A stretch of 64,000 nucleotides of DNA from Mesobacillus harenae. GTDB lineage: Bacteria; Bacillota; Bacilli; Bacillales; Cytobacillaceae. Under the pieces are notes generated by a model. The model was not told the origin of the DNA. It saw nothing but the letters and a program-made list of their open reading frames with translations, and made no database searches. The position numbers were made by a program, and so were the translations under genes. Within the stretch, counting starts at the first letter, position 1; every line of letters begins with the position of its first letter. Location of the stretch: assembly GCF_013343715.1 (NCBI RefSeq), contig NZ_JABUNR010000012.1, positions 1 to 64,000 of the forward strand. The letters run 5' to 3'. Positions 34,172-43,573 of this stretch are shown here, piece by piece.

Positions 34172-34963
34172 ATGGAGGAACAAGGAATAATAAATATTGA
34201 AACATGGCGGCTTATTTCAGCCTACATCTTTGTTCTCATTTTATTTTTTATCGTTAAAGCTAGGGGCATCAATAGGGAACGCCAAATTATAATTGCTACT
34301 TTTAGAATGACCATTCAATTAATTTTAGCAGGGTATGTCCTAACTCTCTTGTTTGCTCATTCTCATCCAGTTTTAACAATTGTAGTTCTTATAATTATGG
34401 CTGCGTTTTCCATTCATACCATATTCCGTCAAGCTGGCCAGCCACTGTCCTCACATGTTAAGAAAGCAATTATAGTTTCTATGTCAGTTGGATCGTTTGT
34501 TTGTTTGTTTTATTTTAATTTTGTCATAATTCATTTCACTCCATGGTATGAACCAAGGTATTTTATTCCGATTGCCGGGATGATTATTGGGAATTCGATG
34601 ACAGGAATAACACTTGCTGTTAAAACCTTGCTTGACTCCCTTAGAAGTAACCGTGACCAGATAGAGGGTGCACTGATGCTTGGGGCAACCCCTAAATCAG
34701 CTATTAAGCCCTATGTTGACAACGCCTTTGATTCGGCAATTTTACCTACTTTAAACAATATGCTTGGCATGGGAATTGTCTTTTTGCCAGGTATGATGAC
34801 TGGTCAAATCCTTTCAGGTGTGAGTCCGCTTTTAGCTATTGAATATCAAATTGTAGTCCTTCTTGGGATACTGGGAAGTGTCTCACTGGCAGTTATTTTA
34901 TTCTTGCTGCTGGCTGTACGAGCGCTTTTTACAACCAAAGCACAATTAAGAGAGGATTTTTAA
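34172..34963 (+). CDS. ABC transporter permease, FetB/UPF0014 family
   Basis: A 263-residue membrane protein with seven or eight helices. The family signature MIIGNSMTGITLAVKTL and the coupling-helix region EGALMLGATPKSAIKPY, followed by GIVFLPGMMTGQILSG, identify UPF0014/FetB. It forms the membrane part of the transporter with the preceding ATPase. Iron export is the proposed role in E. coli; the real substrate in Bacilli is not known to me. Confidence 0.88.
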   Translation: MEEQGIINIETWRLISAYIFVLILFFIVKARGINRERQIIIATFRMTIQLILAGYVLTLLFAHSHPVLTIVVLIIMAAFSIHTIFRQAGQPLSSHVKKAIIVSMSVGSFVCLFYFNFVIIHFTPWYEPRYFIPIAGMIIGNSMTGITLAVKTLLDSLRSNRDQIEGALMLGATPKSAIKPYVDNAFDSAILPTLNNMLGMGIVFLPGMMTGQILSGVSPLLAIEYQIVVLLGILGSVSLAVILFLLLAVRALFTTKAQLREDF

Positions 34964-35034
34964 GTGCTTGATTCATTCTAAAACCCCATTAACCTGAATA
35001 TACTTTCGGCACACAAGTTAATGGAGGGATAGCT

Positions 35035-35283
35035 ATGAATAAGACGGATGAACGGAAAATCTACGAGCTGGCTGAGGAAATCCTGCTTTTGCTGCTAAAG
35101 GACCAAAATAGTTTTAACCAAGATAAAATGCGGTCGTCCATTGAGTTCCTGGCAAGAGCTGTTCAGGATTTGACGACTGAACGGGATGGAGATCGGGAAA
35201 CCTTGTTAAAGGGAACCAAAACAAAGGTTAAGATTGCTGGAAACTGCCTGTCTTATAAGAAAGATACAAAGTCTGGAAAATGA
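35035..35283 (+). CDS. Hypothetical protein, 82 aa
   Basis: ATG 35035 follows ATGGAGGGATAGCT, a good ribosome binding site. The product is charged and helical (MNKTDERKIYELAEEILLLLLKDQ at the start, then SSIEFLARAVQDL), with a basic tail. No family recognised. It is followed by about 300 bases without a gene before ptsH. Confidence 0.5.
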   Translation: MNKTDERKIYELAEEILLLLLKDQNSFNQDKMRSSIEFLARAVQDLTTERDGDRETLLKGTKTKVKIAGNCLSYKKDTKSGK

Positions 35284-35591
35284 AAACGCTTTAGATAAAA
35301 AAAGTGTGAACAAACGGTTAAACAAAGCATTTTTCGTTGTTTGTTTTGAACCAAAGTGCTATTCTTTTTTTTGGGATGTTACACTTCTGACTGGGTGCCA
35401 TACATACAATACCTACAGGGAATGATTGGAAATAGCATTGTGGTGTGAATTAATAGACCAAATGGGTAAAATACAAGATAATGAAGTTTATTCGTTATGG
35501 GCAAAGTTCCATTCACTGATTTGGTTTAAATGTGGGACAGGCACCACGCAGGGCCATCTTAAATTAATATAGAAAAAGGAGTTTGATCTAC
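35284..35591. other. Upstream region of ptsHI
   Basis: No gene seen. A weak hairpin of AAACAAAG and CGTTGTTTG near 35312-35338 followed by TTTTG may end the preceding gene. TACAAGATAAT near 35471-35481 could be a -10 element, but no good -35 was found. No ribonucleic antiterminator with its terminator, as used upstream of ptsG in B. subtilis, was recognised. Confidence 0.3.
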
Positions 35592-35858
35592 ATGGTAGAA
35601 AAGCAATTTAAAGTAACAGCTGAAACAGGAATTCATGCTCGTCCGGCTACTTTGTTAGTCCAGGCAGCCAGTAAGTTCAATTCAGATGTTCATTTAGAAT
35701 ATAAAGAGAAAAAAGTAAACTTAAAGTCAATAATGGGTGTTATGTCTCTTGGTGTTGGACAGGGTGCTGAGATCAAAATCAGTGCTGAGGGCAGCGATGA
35801 AAAAGATGCACTAAATACTCTTGAAGAAACATTAAAAAGAGAAGGCTTAGCAGAATAA
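35592..35858 (+). CDS. ptsH: Phosphocarrier protein HPr
   Basis: ATG 35592 has AAGGAG ten bases upstream. The 88-residue product has the phospho-accepting His15 in TGIHARPAT and the regulatory Ser46 in [12 protein letters not shown], the site used by HPr kinase for CcpA-dependent catabolite repression in Firmicutes. It relays phosphate from enzyme I to sugar-specific enzyme II proteins. It overlaps ptsI by one base (TAATG). Confidence 0.97.
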   Translation: MVEKQFKVTAETGIHARPATLLVQAASKFNSDVHLEYKEKKVNLKSIMGVMSLGVGQGAEIKISAEGSDEKDALNTLEETLKREGLAE

Positions 35859-37573
35859 TGAGCAAACTTATAGGCATAGCTGCATCAAGTGGGATTGCTA
35901 TTGCAAAAGCGTATCGGTTAGTGGAGCCTGATCTTACTGTTGAAAAAAAGGAAATTGAAGACTCTGCAGCAGAGGTATTAAGATTTCAGGATGCTCTTAA
36001 TAAAGCAAAGGCTGAACTTGAGAAGATACGGGATCGTGCAGGCAAGGAACTTGGACAGGATAAGGCAGCTATCTTTGAAGCACATCTTCTTGTTTTAAGC
36101 GACCCAGAGTTGATTGCACCCATTGAAGATAAAGTTAAAACTGAAAAAGTGAATGCAGAATACGCATTGAAAGAAACTTCTGATATGTTTGTCAGCATGT
36201 TTGAACAAATGGATAATGAGTATATGCAGGAGCGTGCAGCGGATATTAGAGATGTCACTAAACGTGTTATTTCCCACTTATTGGGAGTTCAAATTCCCAA
36301 TCCTAGCATGGTAACTGAGGAAGTAATTGTTGTGGCCGAAGATCTAACACCTTCTGATACCGCTCAATTAAACCGGACATATGTTAAAGGGTTTACCACA
36401 GATATCGGAGGCCGTACATCTCATTCTGCGATTATGGCTCGGTCGATGGAAATTCCAGCAGTTGTTGGGACAAAGGCAGCGACAAGCGAGATTTCAAATG
36501 GTGATCTGGTTATTGTAGATGGATTGACTGGAGAAGTTCATATTAATCCTTCTGCCGAGCTTGTTGAAAAGTATCAGAAGATTTCATCTGACTTTGAGGC
36601 TCAAAAAGCAGAGTGGGCAAAGCTTGTAAATGAACCAACTGTTTCAGCTGATGGCCATCATGTGGAACTTGCAGCCAACATCGGGACACCTAAAGATTTA
36701 AAAGGTGTTAAAGAGAATGGCGGCGAAGGTATTGGTTTATATCGTACAGAATTTCTTTATATGGACAGGGACCAGCTCCCGACTGAAGAAGAGCAGTTCA
36801 CTGCATATAAAGCTATCCTTGAAGGAATGGAAGGAAAGCCAGTTGTCGTAAGAACACTGGATATTGGCGGGGATAAGGAACTGCCTTATCTAAATCTTCC
36901 CAAAGAAATGAACCCTTTCCTAGGGTTTCGCGCTATCCGCCTTTGTCTTGAAGAGCAGGACATCTTTAGGACTCAATTGCGTGCTTTGCTAAGAGCAAGC
37001 ATACATGGTAACTTAAAGATAATGTTTCCAATGATTGCAACATTAGTTGAATTCAGAGAGGCTAAAGCAATTCTTGAAGAAGAAAAACAATTATTAATAA
37101 ATGAAGGTATCGCTGTATCGAAAGATATCGAACTTGGCATTATGGTTGAGATTCCTTCGACTGCAGTAATGGCGGAGCAGTTTGCAAAAGAGGTCGACTT
37201 CTTCAGCATCGGTACAAACGATTTAATTCAATACACTATGGCTGCGGACAGGATGAACGAAAGAGTCTCCTATCTTTACCAGCCATATAGCCCGGCTATT
37301 TTACGTTTAGTTAAGATGGTCATTGAAGCCGCCCACAAAGAAGGCAAATGGGCAGGTATGTGTGGTGAAATGGCTGGAGATGAAACAGCGATCCCCATTT
37401 TGCTAGGCTTAGGTCTTGATGAGTTTTCAATGAGCGCTACATCTATTCTAAAGGCTCGATCCCTAATTCGGCATCTAAACAAAGCAGAGATGGGGCAACT
37501 GGCTGAAAGTGTACTCAGCTTGAGTACAACTGAAGAAGTAATTGAAGCTGTAAACTCTGCAATCAAACTGTAA
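35858..37573 (+). CDS. ptsI: Phosphoenolpyruvate-protein phosphotransferase, enzyme I
   Basis: A 571-residue soluble enzyme that takes phosphate from phosphoenolpyruvate and passes it to HPr. The active His189 lies in [21 protein letters not shown]. The PEP-binding barrel shows [48 protein letters not shown] and [16 protein letters not shown], with CGEMAGDE near the end. The length is normal. It starts on the last base of the ptsH stop. No ptsG is adjacent, unlike B. subtilis. Confidence 0.97.
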   Translation: MSKLIGIAASSGIAIAKAYRLVEPDLTVEKKEIEDSAAEVLRFQDALNKAKAELEKIRDRAGKELGQDKAAIFEAHLLVLSDPELIAPIEDKVKTEKVNAEYALKETSDMFVSMFEQMDNEYMQERAADIRDVTKRVISHLLGVQIPNPSMVTEEVIVVAEDLTPSDTAQLNRTYVKGFTTDIGGRTSHSAIMARSMEIPAVVGTKAATSEISNGDLVIVDGLTGEVHINPSAELVEKYQKISSDFEAQKAEWAKLVNEPTVSADGHHVELAANIGTPKDLKGVKENGGEGIGLYRTEFLYMDRDQLPTEEEQFTAYKAILEGMEGKPVVVRTLDIGGDKELPYLNLPKEMNPFLGFRAIRLCLEEQDIFRTQLRALLRASIHGNLKIMFPMIATLVEFREAKAILEEEKQLLINEGIAVSKDIELGIMVEIPSTAVMAEQFAKEVDFFSIGTNDLIQYTMAADRMNERVSYLYQPYSPAILRLVKMVIEAAHKEGKWAGMCGEMAGDETAIPILLGLGLDEFSMSATSILKARSLIRHLNKAEMGQLAESVLSLSTTEEVIEAVNSAIKL

Positions 37574-37680
37574 TAATAACGTAATGAAAATTTGTTTATT
37601 ATTTTTTGATATGGGGTATAAGACGAGTAGCACTTTAGTATAGCTAAGGTTAGCTAATCATTCTCATTTTCCCCCATTTT

Positions 37681-37712
37681 AGCCGGCTGTTCATTCAGCC
37701 GGCTTCTTTTTG
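37681..37712 (+). terminator. Terminator of ptsHI
   Basis: AGCCGGCTG (37681-37689) and CAGCCGGCT (37696-37704) form a perfect 9-bp stem followed by TCTTTTT. Confidence 0.9.
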
Positions 37713-37744
37713 TCATGCACCCTTCATAGCAAGCGGGTCTCTTC

Positions 37745-38431
37745 CTATGTCCCCATTTTTTCAAAACGGTTTTTAAACGGGTTTTTCCATTCCATTAAAA
37801 GACCATAGTTATGAGATTCTTCATCTTCTAAATAGTTTGAAACAGGAACAACAGGTGTCCTGCCACAGCGTAGTAAAAATGTGATGACTGGGTCCTTAAG
37901 TTCGCCTGTTAATAGTTTATCCACATACTCGCTAATGTTGATCTTTTTGCTATGCAGGTGATACCCGGGCAGTCTGCCTCCACCCAGCAGCCTATCAAGA
38001 TTGAGATGAGTGACTGTTTCGTACATTGACTGCATTAACCACTTTCCAAGTCCGAGCTTACGATATCTTGGGCTTATACATATATCAACAATATATAATG
38101 TATTGCCCTTTGGATTGTGATTGCGAATATAGCCATTATCTGTTGCTTCTGACCAAGAGTGATCTGGCTCATCCGGGTTAAAGTTAATAATAAGCCCAGT
38201 GATCGAACCACAAAGTATACCATCAACCTCTACACAAAGTGCTCCTTCTTGAAATAGCGTGACATGGTTTGTTAACTGTTCCGGTTTCCACCATAGGTCT
38301 GAGGGAAATGGCGGAGGGAAAGCCTCTTTCTGAATGGAAATTAGATCATCAAAATCCTCTTTTGTATAGTTTCTTATTAAGCATTTTAATGGTTTGTTTT
38401 CAGCAAAAACATAAAACTCTTTATTAAACAT
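37745..38431 (-). CDS. ykwB: GNAT-family acetyltransferase YkwB
   Basis: The start at 38431 (MFNKEFYVF) has a GGAAAGGAG site; an extra 26 codons upstream are not supported. The 228-residue protein has the acetyl-CoA motif A RYRKLGLGKWLMQSMYE with a preceding beta strand LYIVDICISP. It matches the size and position of B. subtilis ykwB, next to the pts/ykwC region. The acceptor is unknown. It is convergent with ptsI. Confidence 0.82.
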   Translation of the reverse strand: MFNKEFYVFAENKPLKCLIRNYTKEDFDDLISIQKEAFPPPFPSDLWWKPEQLTNHVTLFQEGALCVEVDGILCGSITGLIINFNPDEPDHSWSEATDNGYIRNHNPKGNTLYIVDICISPRYRKLGLGKWLMQSMYETVTHLNLDRLLGGGRLPGYHLHSKKINISEYVDKLLTGELKDPVITFLLRCGRTPVVPVSNYLEDEESHNYGLLMEWKNPFKNRFEKMGT

Positions 38432-38592
38432 TAGTATACTCCTTTCCTCGCCTTTCCATTGATTGTAAAAGGTTAATAAAGATAGGTCAATAATGCTAGT
38501 ACTTGTCAATTTAATTAAAAAGCTTGGTGTGCGGCGAAGTATGCGAAAATTTTGTATAATACATATGAAAGTTAAGAAGGGGGAGCGAATAG

Positions 38593-39378
38593 ATGGATTT
38601 TAATTTAAAAGGAAAAACGGCGATTATCGCAGCTTCAAGCCAGGGCTTAGGCCGAGCAATTGCAGAAGAGCTTTTAAAGGAAGGCGCAAATGTAATAATT
38701 TCTGGGAGAGATGAAGAAAAGCTAAAACAGCTTTACAAAGAGATTGAGGTATTGGGTGAAGGCCATCTTGCTTATCAAAAAGCAGATATAACCAAACTTG
38801 AAGATATTAGTAGCCTTGTGGAAACAGCAGTCAATCGGTTCGGCAGAATTGATATTTTAGTCAATAACGCTGGTGGTCCTCCTGCAGGTTCTTTTGAAAC
38901 GATAACCGATGAGGAATGGCAGTCAGCTTTTGAACTTAATCTACTGTCATATATACGCCTTATCAGGGCAGCTCTTCCTTATTTAAAAGAAAAGGGAGGA
39001 AAAATTATTAATATTGCTTCTTCCTCTATAAAAGAACCCATCCCAGGATTAATTTTATCCAATACATTCAGAACAGGAATTGTCGGACTGACAAAAACGT
39101 TGGCTCAAGAGTTTGCTTCCGATCAAATTTTAGTTAACACAGTTGCTCCAGGCAGAATAGCTACCGACAGGGTAAAGCATCTTGATGAAGTTAACGCTGG
39201 AAAGCAAGGGATTTCAAGAGAAGAGATGGAGAACAGGGTGAAAGAAACCATTCCATTAAAACGCTATGGTGATCCAGAAGAGTTTGCAAAAGTTGTTGCT
39301 TTCCTGGTTTCCGATGCCAATACATATATGACTGGCAGCTCGTTTGTAGTAGACGGCGGAATGGTAAAGTCTATTTAA
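38593..39378 (+). CDS. Atypical short-chain dehydrogenase lacking the YxxxK pair
   Basis: A 261-residue SDR fold: AASSQGLGRAIAEELL binds the nucleotide (the usual TGxxxGIG is AASSQGLG), NNAGGPPAG follows, and the helix after INIASSS reads LILSNTFRTGIVGLTKTLA. At the place of the catalytic Tyr-x3-Lys there is Ser-Asn-x2-Arg. Such 'SN..R' SDR proteins form a known branch of beta-ketoacyl reductase-like enzymes with unclear activity. AAGGGGGAGCG precedes ATG 38593. It is likely monocistronic, ending at the hairpin near 39416. Confidence 0.82.
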   Translation: MDFNLKGKTAIIAASSQGLGRAIAEELLKEGANVIISGRDEEKLKQLYKEIEVLGEGHLAYQKADITKLEDISSLVETAVNRFGRIDILVNNAGGPPAGSFETITDEEWQSAFELNLLSYIRLIRAALPYLKEKGGKIINIASSSIKEPIPGLILSNTFRTGIVGLTKTLAQEFASDQILVNTVAPGRIATDRVKHLDEVNAGKQGISREEMENRVKETIPLKRYGDPEEFAKVVAFLVSDANTYMTGSSFVVDGGMVKSI

Positions 39379-39415
39379 TTTCAAGGTTGATAGGCTGCAG
39401 ACAGTTAGAAGGGTA

Positions 39416-39449
39416 AACCTGGGCTATAACAGTCCAGGGTTCCTTTTAT
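39416..39449 (+). terminator. Terminator after the atypical SDR
   Basis: AACCTGG and CCAGGGTT form an imperfect stem followed by TCCTTTTATT. Confidence 0.65.
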
Positions 39450-39480
39450 TCTCTATAGATACTTTTAAGGAGTTGATGAA

Positions 39481-40362
39481 ATGCTAAGTAGGGATAATAC
39501 GGTTATTGGTTTTATCGGGACAGGAGTCATGGGCAAAAGCATGGCCAGCCATCTAGTGAATGCTGGATATTCTGTTATTATCTACACAAGAACAAAAGAA
39601 AAGGCTGAGGAGCTTATTAGCATGGGTGCTGAGTGGGCTGACTCACCTAAAATTTTGGCACAGAGGGCTAATGTAATTTTAACTATGGTTGGTTATCCTT
39701 CAGATGTTGAGGAAGTCTACCTTGGAGATAATGGGCTTATTGCAAATGTGAGGTCTGGTTCTTTCCTGATTGACATGACTACCTCAGAACCAGCTCTTGC
39801 TGAAAAAATCTATGCTGCAGCCAAGGATAAAGGAATACATGCCATCGATGCCCCGGTCTCCGGCGGTGATATTGGGGCAAAAGAGGCTCGGCTGGCTATT
39901 ATGGCAGGAGGAGATTATGAATCTTATCAGGAAGTTAAACCTCTGTTAGATAAACTCGGTACAAATATTGTTTACCAGGGGAAAGCAGGCTCAGGGCAGC
40001 ATACAAAAATGTGCAATCAAATAGCCATAGCTTCTAATATGATTGGTGTATGTGAAGCTATTATATATGCAGAAAAGGCGGGGTTAAATCCCGAGGATGT
40101 TTTAAAAAGCATCTCATCCGGAGCGGCCGGAAGCTGGTCCTTGTCAAATCTTGCTCCTAGAATGATTTCGGGAGACTTTAAACCTGGATTTTACATAAAA
40201 CATTTTATTAAAGATATAGATATCGCCTTAAAAGAGGCCGAAAGATTGGATATGGAAACGCCAGGATTATCACTTGCGAGGGAGCTATATTCAAAGCTAG
40301 CAGATAACCAGGAACAAAACAGCGGTACACAAGCCCTCTATAAGTATTGGAAAGTAAAGTAG
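39481..40362 (+). CDS. ykwC: 3-hydroxyisobutyrate dehydrogenase-like protein YkwC
   Basis: A 293-residue NAD(P)-dependent beta-hydroxyacid dehydrogenase. It begins IGFIGTGVMGKSMASHL (nucleotide site), has the substrate-binding DAPVSGGDIGAKEA, and the catalytic lysine in GSGQHTKMCNQ. The C-terminal helical domain is complete. The family oxidises 3-hydroxyisobutyrate, tartronate semialdehyde or related acids; which one is used here is not readable. AAGGAG lies before ATG 39481. The name is from B. subtilis synteny. Confidence 0.85.
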   Translation: MLSRDNTVIGFIGTGVMGKSMASHLVNAGYSVIIYTRTKEKAEELISMGAEWADSPKILAQRANVILTMVGYPSDVEEVYLGDNGLIANVRSGSFLIDMTTSEPALAEKIYAAAKDKGIHAIDAPVSGGDIGAKEARLAIMAGGDYESYQEVKPLLDKLGTNIVYQGKAGSGQHTKMCNQIAIASNMIGVCEAIIYAEKAGLNPEDVLKSISSGAAGSWSLSNLAPRMISGDFKPGFYIKHFIKDIDIALKEAERLDMETPGLSLARELYSKLADNQEQNSGTQALYKYWKVK

Positions 40363-40370
40363 ACAAACAA

Positions 40371-40410
40371 TAAAGCAGCCGTCCCAAGGGATAAGGCTGC
40401 TTTACTGTTT
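40371..40410 (+). terminator. Terminator after ykwC
   Basis: TAAAGCAGCC (40371-40380) and GGCTGCTTTA (40395-40404) form a 10-bp stem, followed by CTGTTT. Confidence 0.7.
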
Positions 40411-40455
40411 ATAAGAGAACTTTTAATTGTATACCGTTCTAGCATCTTGACCTAG

Positions 40456-41613
40456 TTACAGAACGACTTCATCTATCAGGAATTTTTCGAGTCTGTTAAG
40501 TCCTTCTTCAAGGGTTTCCATACTATATGCGTAAGAAAGACGAATATATCCTTCTCCCAGCTGAGAAAAGGCACTGCCTGGAACGACAGCCAATTTAGCT
40601 TTATCGACAAGTGCCAAGGAAAAGTCAACGGAAGATACATTATGAGCGGGAATTTTAATAAAGAAATAAAATGCTCCGTCTGGCATAACCACTTCTAAGC
40701 CCATCTTTTTCAGCCGGTCATAAACATAATCTCTTCTTTTATGGTATTCAGCTCTCATTGGTTCGGCATCATTCACTCCTGCAGTTAAAGCTTCTAGTGC
40801 AGCCATTTGTGAAATAGATGAGGCGCAGCTGACATTATACTGATGCACTTTGAGAATATGCTTAACTAGATATTCTGGAGCAAACAGCATACCAATACGC
40901 CACCCAGTCATTGAGTGAGATTTTGAAAGGCCGTTTATAATAATCGTTTTCTCTCTTAAATAGGCTCCGATTGATACATGTGGTTTTTCATAAACTAGTT
41001 CACTGTAAATTTCGTCTGCCAGGATAAATATTTCTTTTGTTTCAGCTAGCTTTGCAATCTTTTCTAGCTCGTGTTTATCAAGGCTAACCCCAGTGGGATT
41101 AGATGGATAAGGCAGGACAATACAGCGAGTTTTCTCAGTTAATAAAGGCTCAATCAGTTCGGCTGTAAACTTGAATTGATTTTCTGTTATATCAGCATGA
41201 ACAGGGACAGCTCCACATAAAGAAATTAATGGCTCGTACCCTGGGTAGACCGGCCCTGGCAGAATGACCTCACACCCAGGTTCAAGAATCGTCCGAAAGG
41301 CAATGTCAATTGCCTGGCTAGCTCCAGTTGTGATAATAATTTCAGTACCCGGATCGTAAGACAGGCTATATTTCTCTTGGTAAAATCTTGCTGCTGCTTT
41401 GCGCAGCTCTAATGTTCCAGCATTACTTGTGTATGTAGTGAGATTGTTATCGATAGCTAGTTTGGCAGCATCCTTAACATGTTGAGGGGTGGTGAAATCT
41501 GGCTGTCCAATCGTTAGAGATACCATATTCTTTGTGCCTTCTACCATATTAAAAAATTTTCTGATTCCGGAAATCTCAATACTCCGGACATTTTGGTTAA
41601 TTAAATGTTCCAC
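40456..41613 (-). CDS. patA: N-acetyl-LL-diaminopimelate aminotransferase PatA
   Basis: GTG at 41613 gives MEHLINQNVRSIEISGIRKF, matching the start of B. subtilis PatA, with GGAAGG nine bases before; the ATG at 41622 is too near that site. The 385-residue PLP enzyme shows PYPSNPTGV, the DEIYSE segment, and the Schiff-base lysine in NGLSKSHSMTGWRIG. It performs the transamination step of the acetyl branch of lysine/diaminopimelate synthesis, between DapH and DapL, which are at 57434-59524. Confidence 0.93.
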   Translation of the reverse strand: MEHLINQNVRSIEISGIRKFFNMVEGTKNMVSLTIGQPDFTTPQHVKDAAKLAIDNNLTTYTSNAGTLELRKAAARFYQEKYSLSYDPGTEIIITTGASQAIDIAFRTILEPGCEVILPGPVYPGYEPLISLCGAVPVHADITENQFKFTAELIEPLLTEKTRCIVLPYPSNPTGVSLDKHELEKIAKLAETKEIFILADEIYSELVYEKPHVSIGAYLREKTIIINGLSKSHSMTGWRIGMLFAPEYLVKHILKVHQYNVSCASSISQMAALEALTAGVNDAEPMRAEYHKRRDYVYDRLKKMGLEVVMPDGAFYFFIKIPAHNVSSVDFSLALVDKAKLAVVPGSAFSQLGEGYIRLSYAYSMETLEEGLNRLEKFLIDEVVL

Positions 41614-41705
41614 ATCATTCATCCTTCCTGTACCTTAAATCTATTTTAACATGACCGCAGTGAATTCAAATAGCGTCTTTCTACAGGCTTTTCTTTGTGA
41701 ATTTC

Positions 41706-41742
41706 AAAATAAAAAAGCCCGCAATTGGGCCTTTTATTTTAA
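41706..41742 (-). terminator. Terminator of ykyB
   Basis: AAAATAAAAAAGCCC (41706-41720) and GGGCCTTTTATTTT (41727-41740); on the minus strand the stem ends in a T-run. Confidence 0.85.
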
Positions 41743-41758
41743 GCAGTATAGCTGTTTT

Positions 41759-42226
41759 TTAGAAAAAACTTTCACCCAGTTTTTTGAATACTGGCTTCTG
41801 ATAGGTACGCGAACTATTCCTTGGAGTGCCATCGTCCTCCTTAATTCCTGTGTAGGCAATCAAAACTTTTTTTGCCTGTCCTAGTGATAACCTGGATTTA
41901 GGGTTACGGACTGAACTGTCGAGCTTTCCTAAATGGGGGAGTGACTCAAAATCTTTCTTTGTAGGAGGTATATGGAAGGAGTAGTTTCCGCAAACCACCA
42001 GGACATCCGATTGTTGCTGGCTGCGTTTTGGATTTTGAGAAAAGTGCATCCCTATTTTTTTTGCTTTGCCCTCTTTAAGCAATTTAGTTAGAGCTTCTTG
42101 CTTAAGCCTATACAAGTATTTGGGATTTGGTGCAGTTTTTGCATGGCGGTTAACAATGAAGATAGCCTGAGCGAGGTTTTCTATCGTTAGCTGGGGCTGA
42201 TCGGCCGTATTGTTGTCACTATTCAA
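41759..42226 (-). CDS. ykyB: YkyB-family protein
   Basis: TTG at 42226 follows AAAGGAGC by seven bases. The 155-residue soluble protein has IENLAQAIFIVNRHAKTAPNP, a LKQEALTKLLKEGKAKKIGMHFS basic block and YSFHIPPTKKDFE, features I associate with YkyB of B. subtilis, which lies in the same place after patA and cheV. Function unknown. It faces away from patA and ends at its own terminator. Confidence 0.8.
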   Translation of the reverse strand: MNSDNNTADQPQLTIENLAQAIFIVNRHAKTAPNPKYLYRLKQEALTKLLKEGKAKKIGMHFSQNPKRSQQQSDVLVVCGNYSFHIPPTKKDFESLPHLGKLDSSVRNPKSRLSLGQAKKVLIAYTGIKEDDGTPRNSSRTYQKPVFKKLGESFF

Positions 42227-42307
42227 AATTAAAGCTCCTTTCTTTATAAGGGATACAAAGTTATTATACCCCTTTTAAAGAAGGATGAAAATAAAACATA
42301 GGAATTA

Positions 42308-43567
42308 TTACATCTGGACTGAATTCCTTTCGAGTTTAGAGGTCGAAGACAGGGCTTTTACGATAAAGATTATCATATACAATCCCAGAAGAGTTGTCGC
42401 AATGCCGGCGCCCATCATTACTATTGAGATTCCCATCCATTTTGCCAGCAATGCTCCTGCAGCAGGTGCTATGAGCATGGAAAACGTCTGCAAAGCCATA
42501 GCCGTAGAGGAGACGCGCGCCATCATATGCTTTGGAGTTTGTGCTTGTAATACATATCCATAGGGTATGCTTTGTGCTGAGCCAAGAATACCAATAATAA
42601 AGCCTCCAGCGAGCCAACCGGACCGAGGAAGATTAAAGATGCCTAAACAGCCGAGGCCGAGAGATAGAATCAACATGCCGCCAAAAACCGAGGCGGCAGA
42701 CATAAGATGAACAGGCTTACTTTTCCACTCTGTCCATTTGCCTAGCAATAAAGCGCCAGCAACACTTCCAAAACCTACGGAGCTAATCAGCAAACCGAAA
42801 TCTTCTTTTCCAAAACCCAGCTCCTGAGCAATAAATACGAGTAGACCATCGTAAAGGAAAATAATAAAAAAGGCGGCAGAGGAAAGTAAAATGGCAACCT
42901 TTAATAATTTTACAGAAAGAATATGCTGAAACCCCTCCCGTAAGTCACCCCAATAAGAAGTGTGTTTCATTGTCTTCTCAGCAGTTATTGTTTCTTCGAG
43001 CTTAGGAAGAGTCAAAAGGATAAGGACAGCCAGCAAAAAACCGGCCGCTTCAAAAATTAGCGGACTTCTTACTCCGAATCCGGCAATTAAGCCACCTCCA
43101 AGGGCGGGACCTATAATTTTCGTTAGATTAACTGAAAGCTGGCTTAGCGTAACCGCTTCAGGGAGCTGATCCTCTGGAACTGTCAATCTTATTGAACTTT
43201 GTCTAGCTGGATCGTACAATGCAGCAACTGTTGCTTTTAAAAACACAAATAAAAGCAAGATATAAAGGTTTGGTGCAGCAAATATTCCAGCAACAAAGAC
43301 GATACGCAAAACTAAACAAGCAATCATGGTTTGTTTTTTGGGGAGTCTGTCGACGAACACACTTGCAAGCGGGCCAACTATAACCCAAGGAAGGGCAAGA
43401 GCAATTATAACTGCTGCTACAGCTGTTTCCCCAAGCCCCCATTGATAGGCAACTATTACTTGTATCGTGACAAAGTCTAGCCAGTTACCAAGATCAGAGA
43501 ATACTTGTGCACTAAATAATGAGCGGTAGGATTTATTTTGAAGTGGTTTAAACATACCTGTTTTCAT
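42308..43567 (-). CDS. ykuC: MFS transporter YkuC
   Basis: A 419-residue protein with twelve membrane helices. VFVDRLPKKQTMIACL is the motif A variant, and the layout FSDLGNWLDFVTIQV at helix 1 is that of the MFS_3/macrolide-efflux-like branch. ATG 43567 has GGAG upstream, seven bases after the padR stop. The pairing with a PadR regulator suggests an inducible drug or metabolite exporter. Position after ykyB equals ykuC in B. subtilis. Confidence 0.85.
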   Translation of the reverse strand: MKTGMFKPLQNKSYRSLFSAQVFSDLGNWLDFVTIQVIVAYQWGLGETAVAAVIIALALPWVIVGPLASVFVDRLPKKQTMIACLVLRIVFVAGIFAAPNLYILLLFVFLKATVAALYDPARQSSIRLTVPEDQLPEAVTLSQLSVNLTKIIGPALGGGLIAGFGVRSPLIFEAAGFLLAVLILLTLPKLEETITAEKTMKHTSYWGDLREGFQHILSVKLLKVAILLSSAAFFIIFLYDGLLVFIAQELGFGKEDFGLLISSVGFGSVAGALLLGKWTEWKSKPVHLMSAASVFGGMLILSLGLGCLGIFNLPRSGWLAGGFIIGILGSAQSIPYGYVLQAQTPKHMMARVSSTAMALQTFSMLIAPAAGALLAKWMGISIVMMGAGIATTLLGLYMIIFIVKALSSTSKLERNSVQM

Positions 43568-43573
43568 GTTTAG

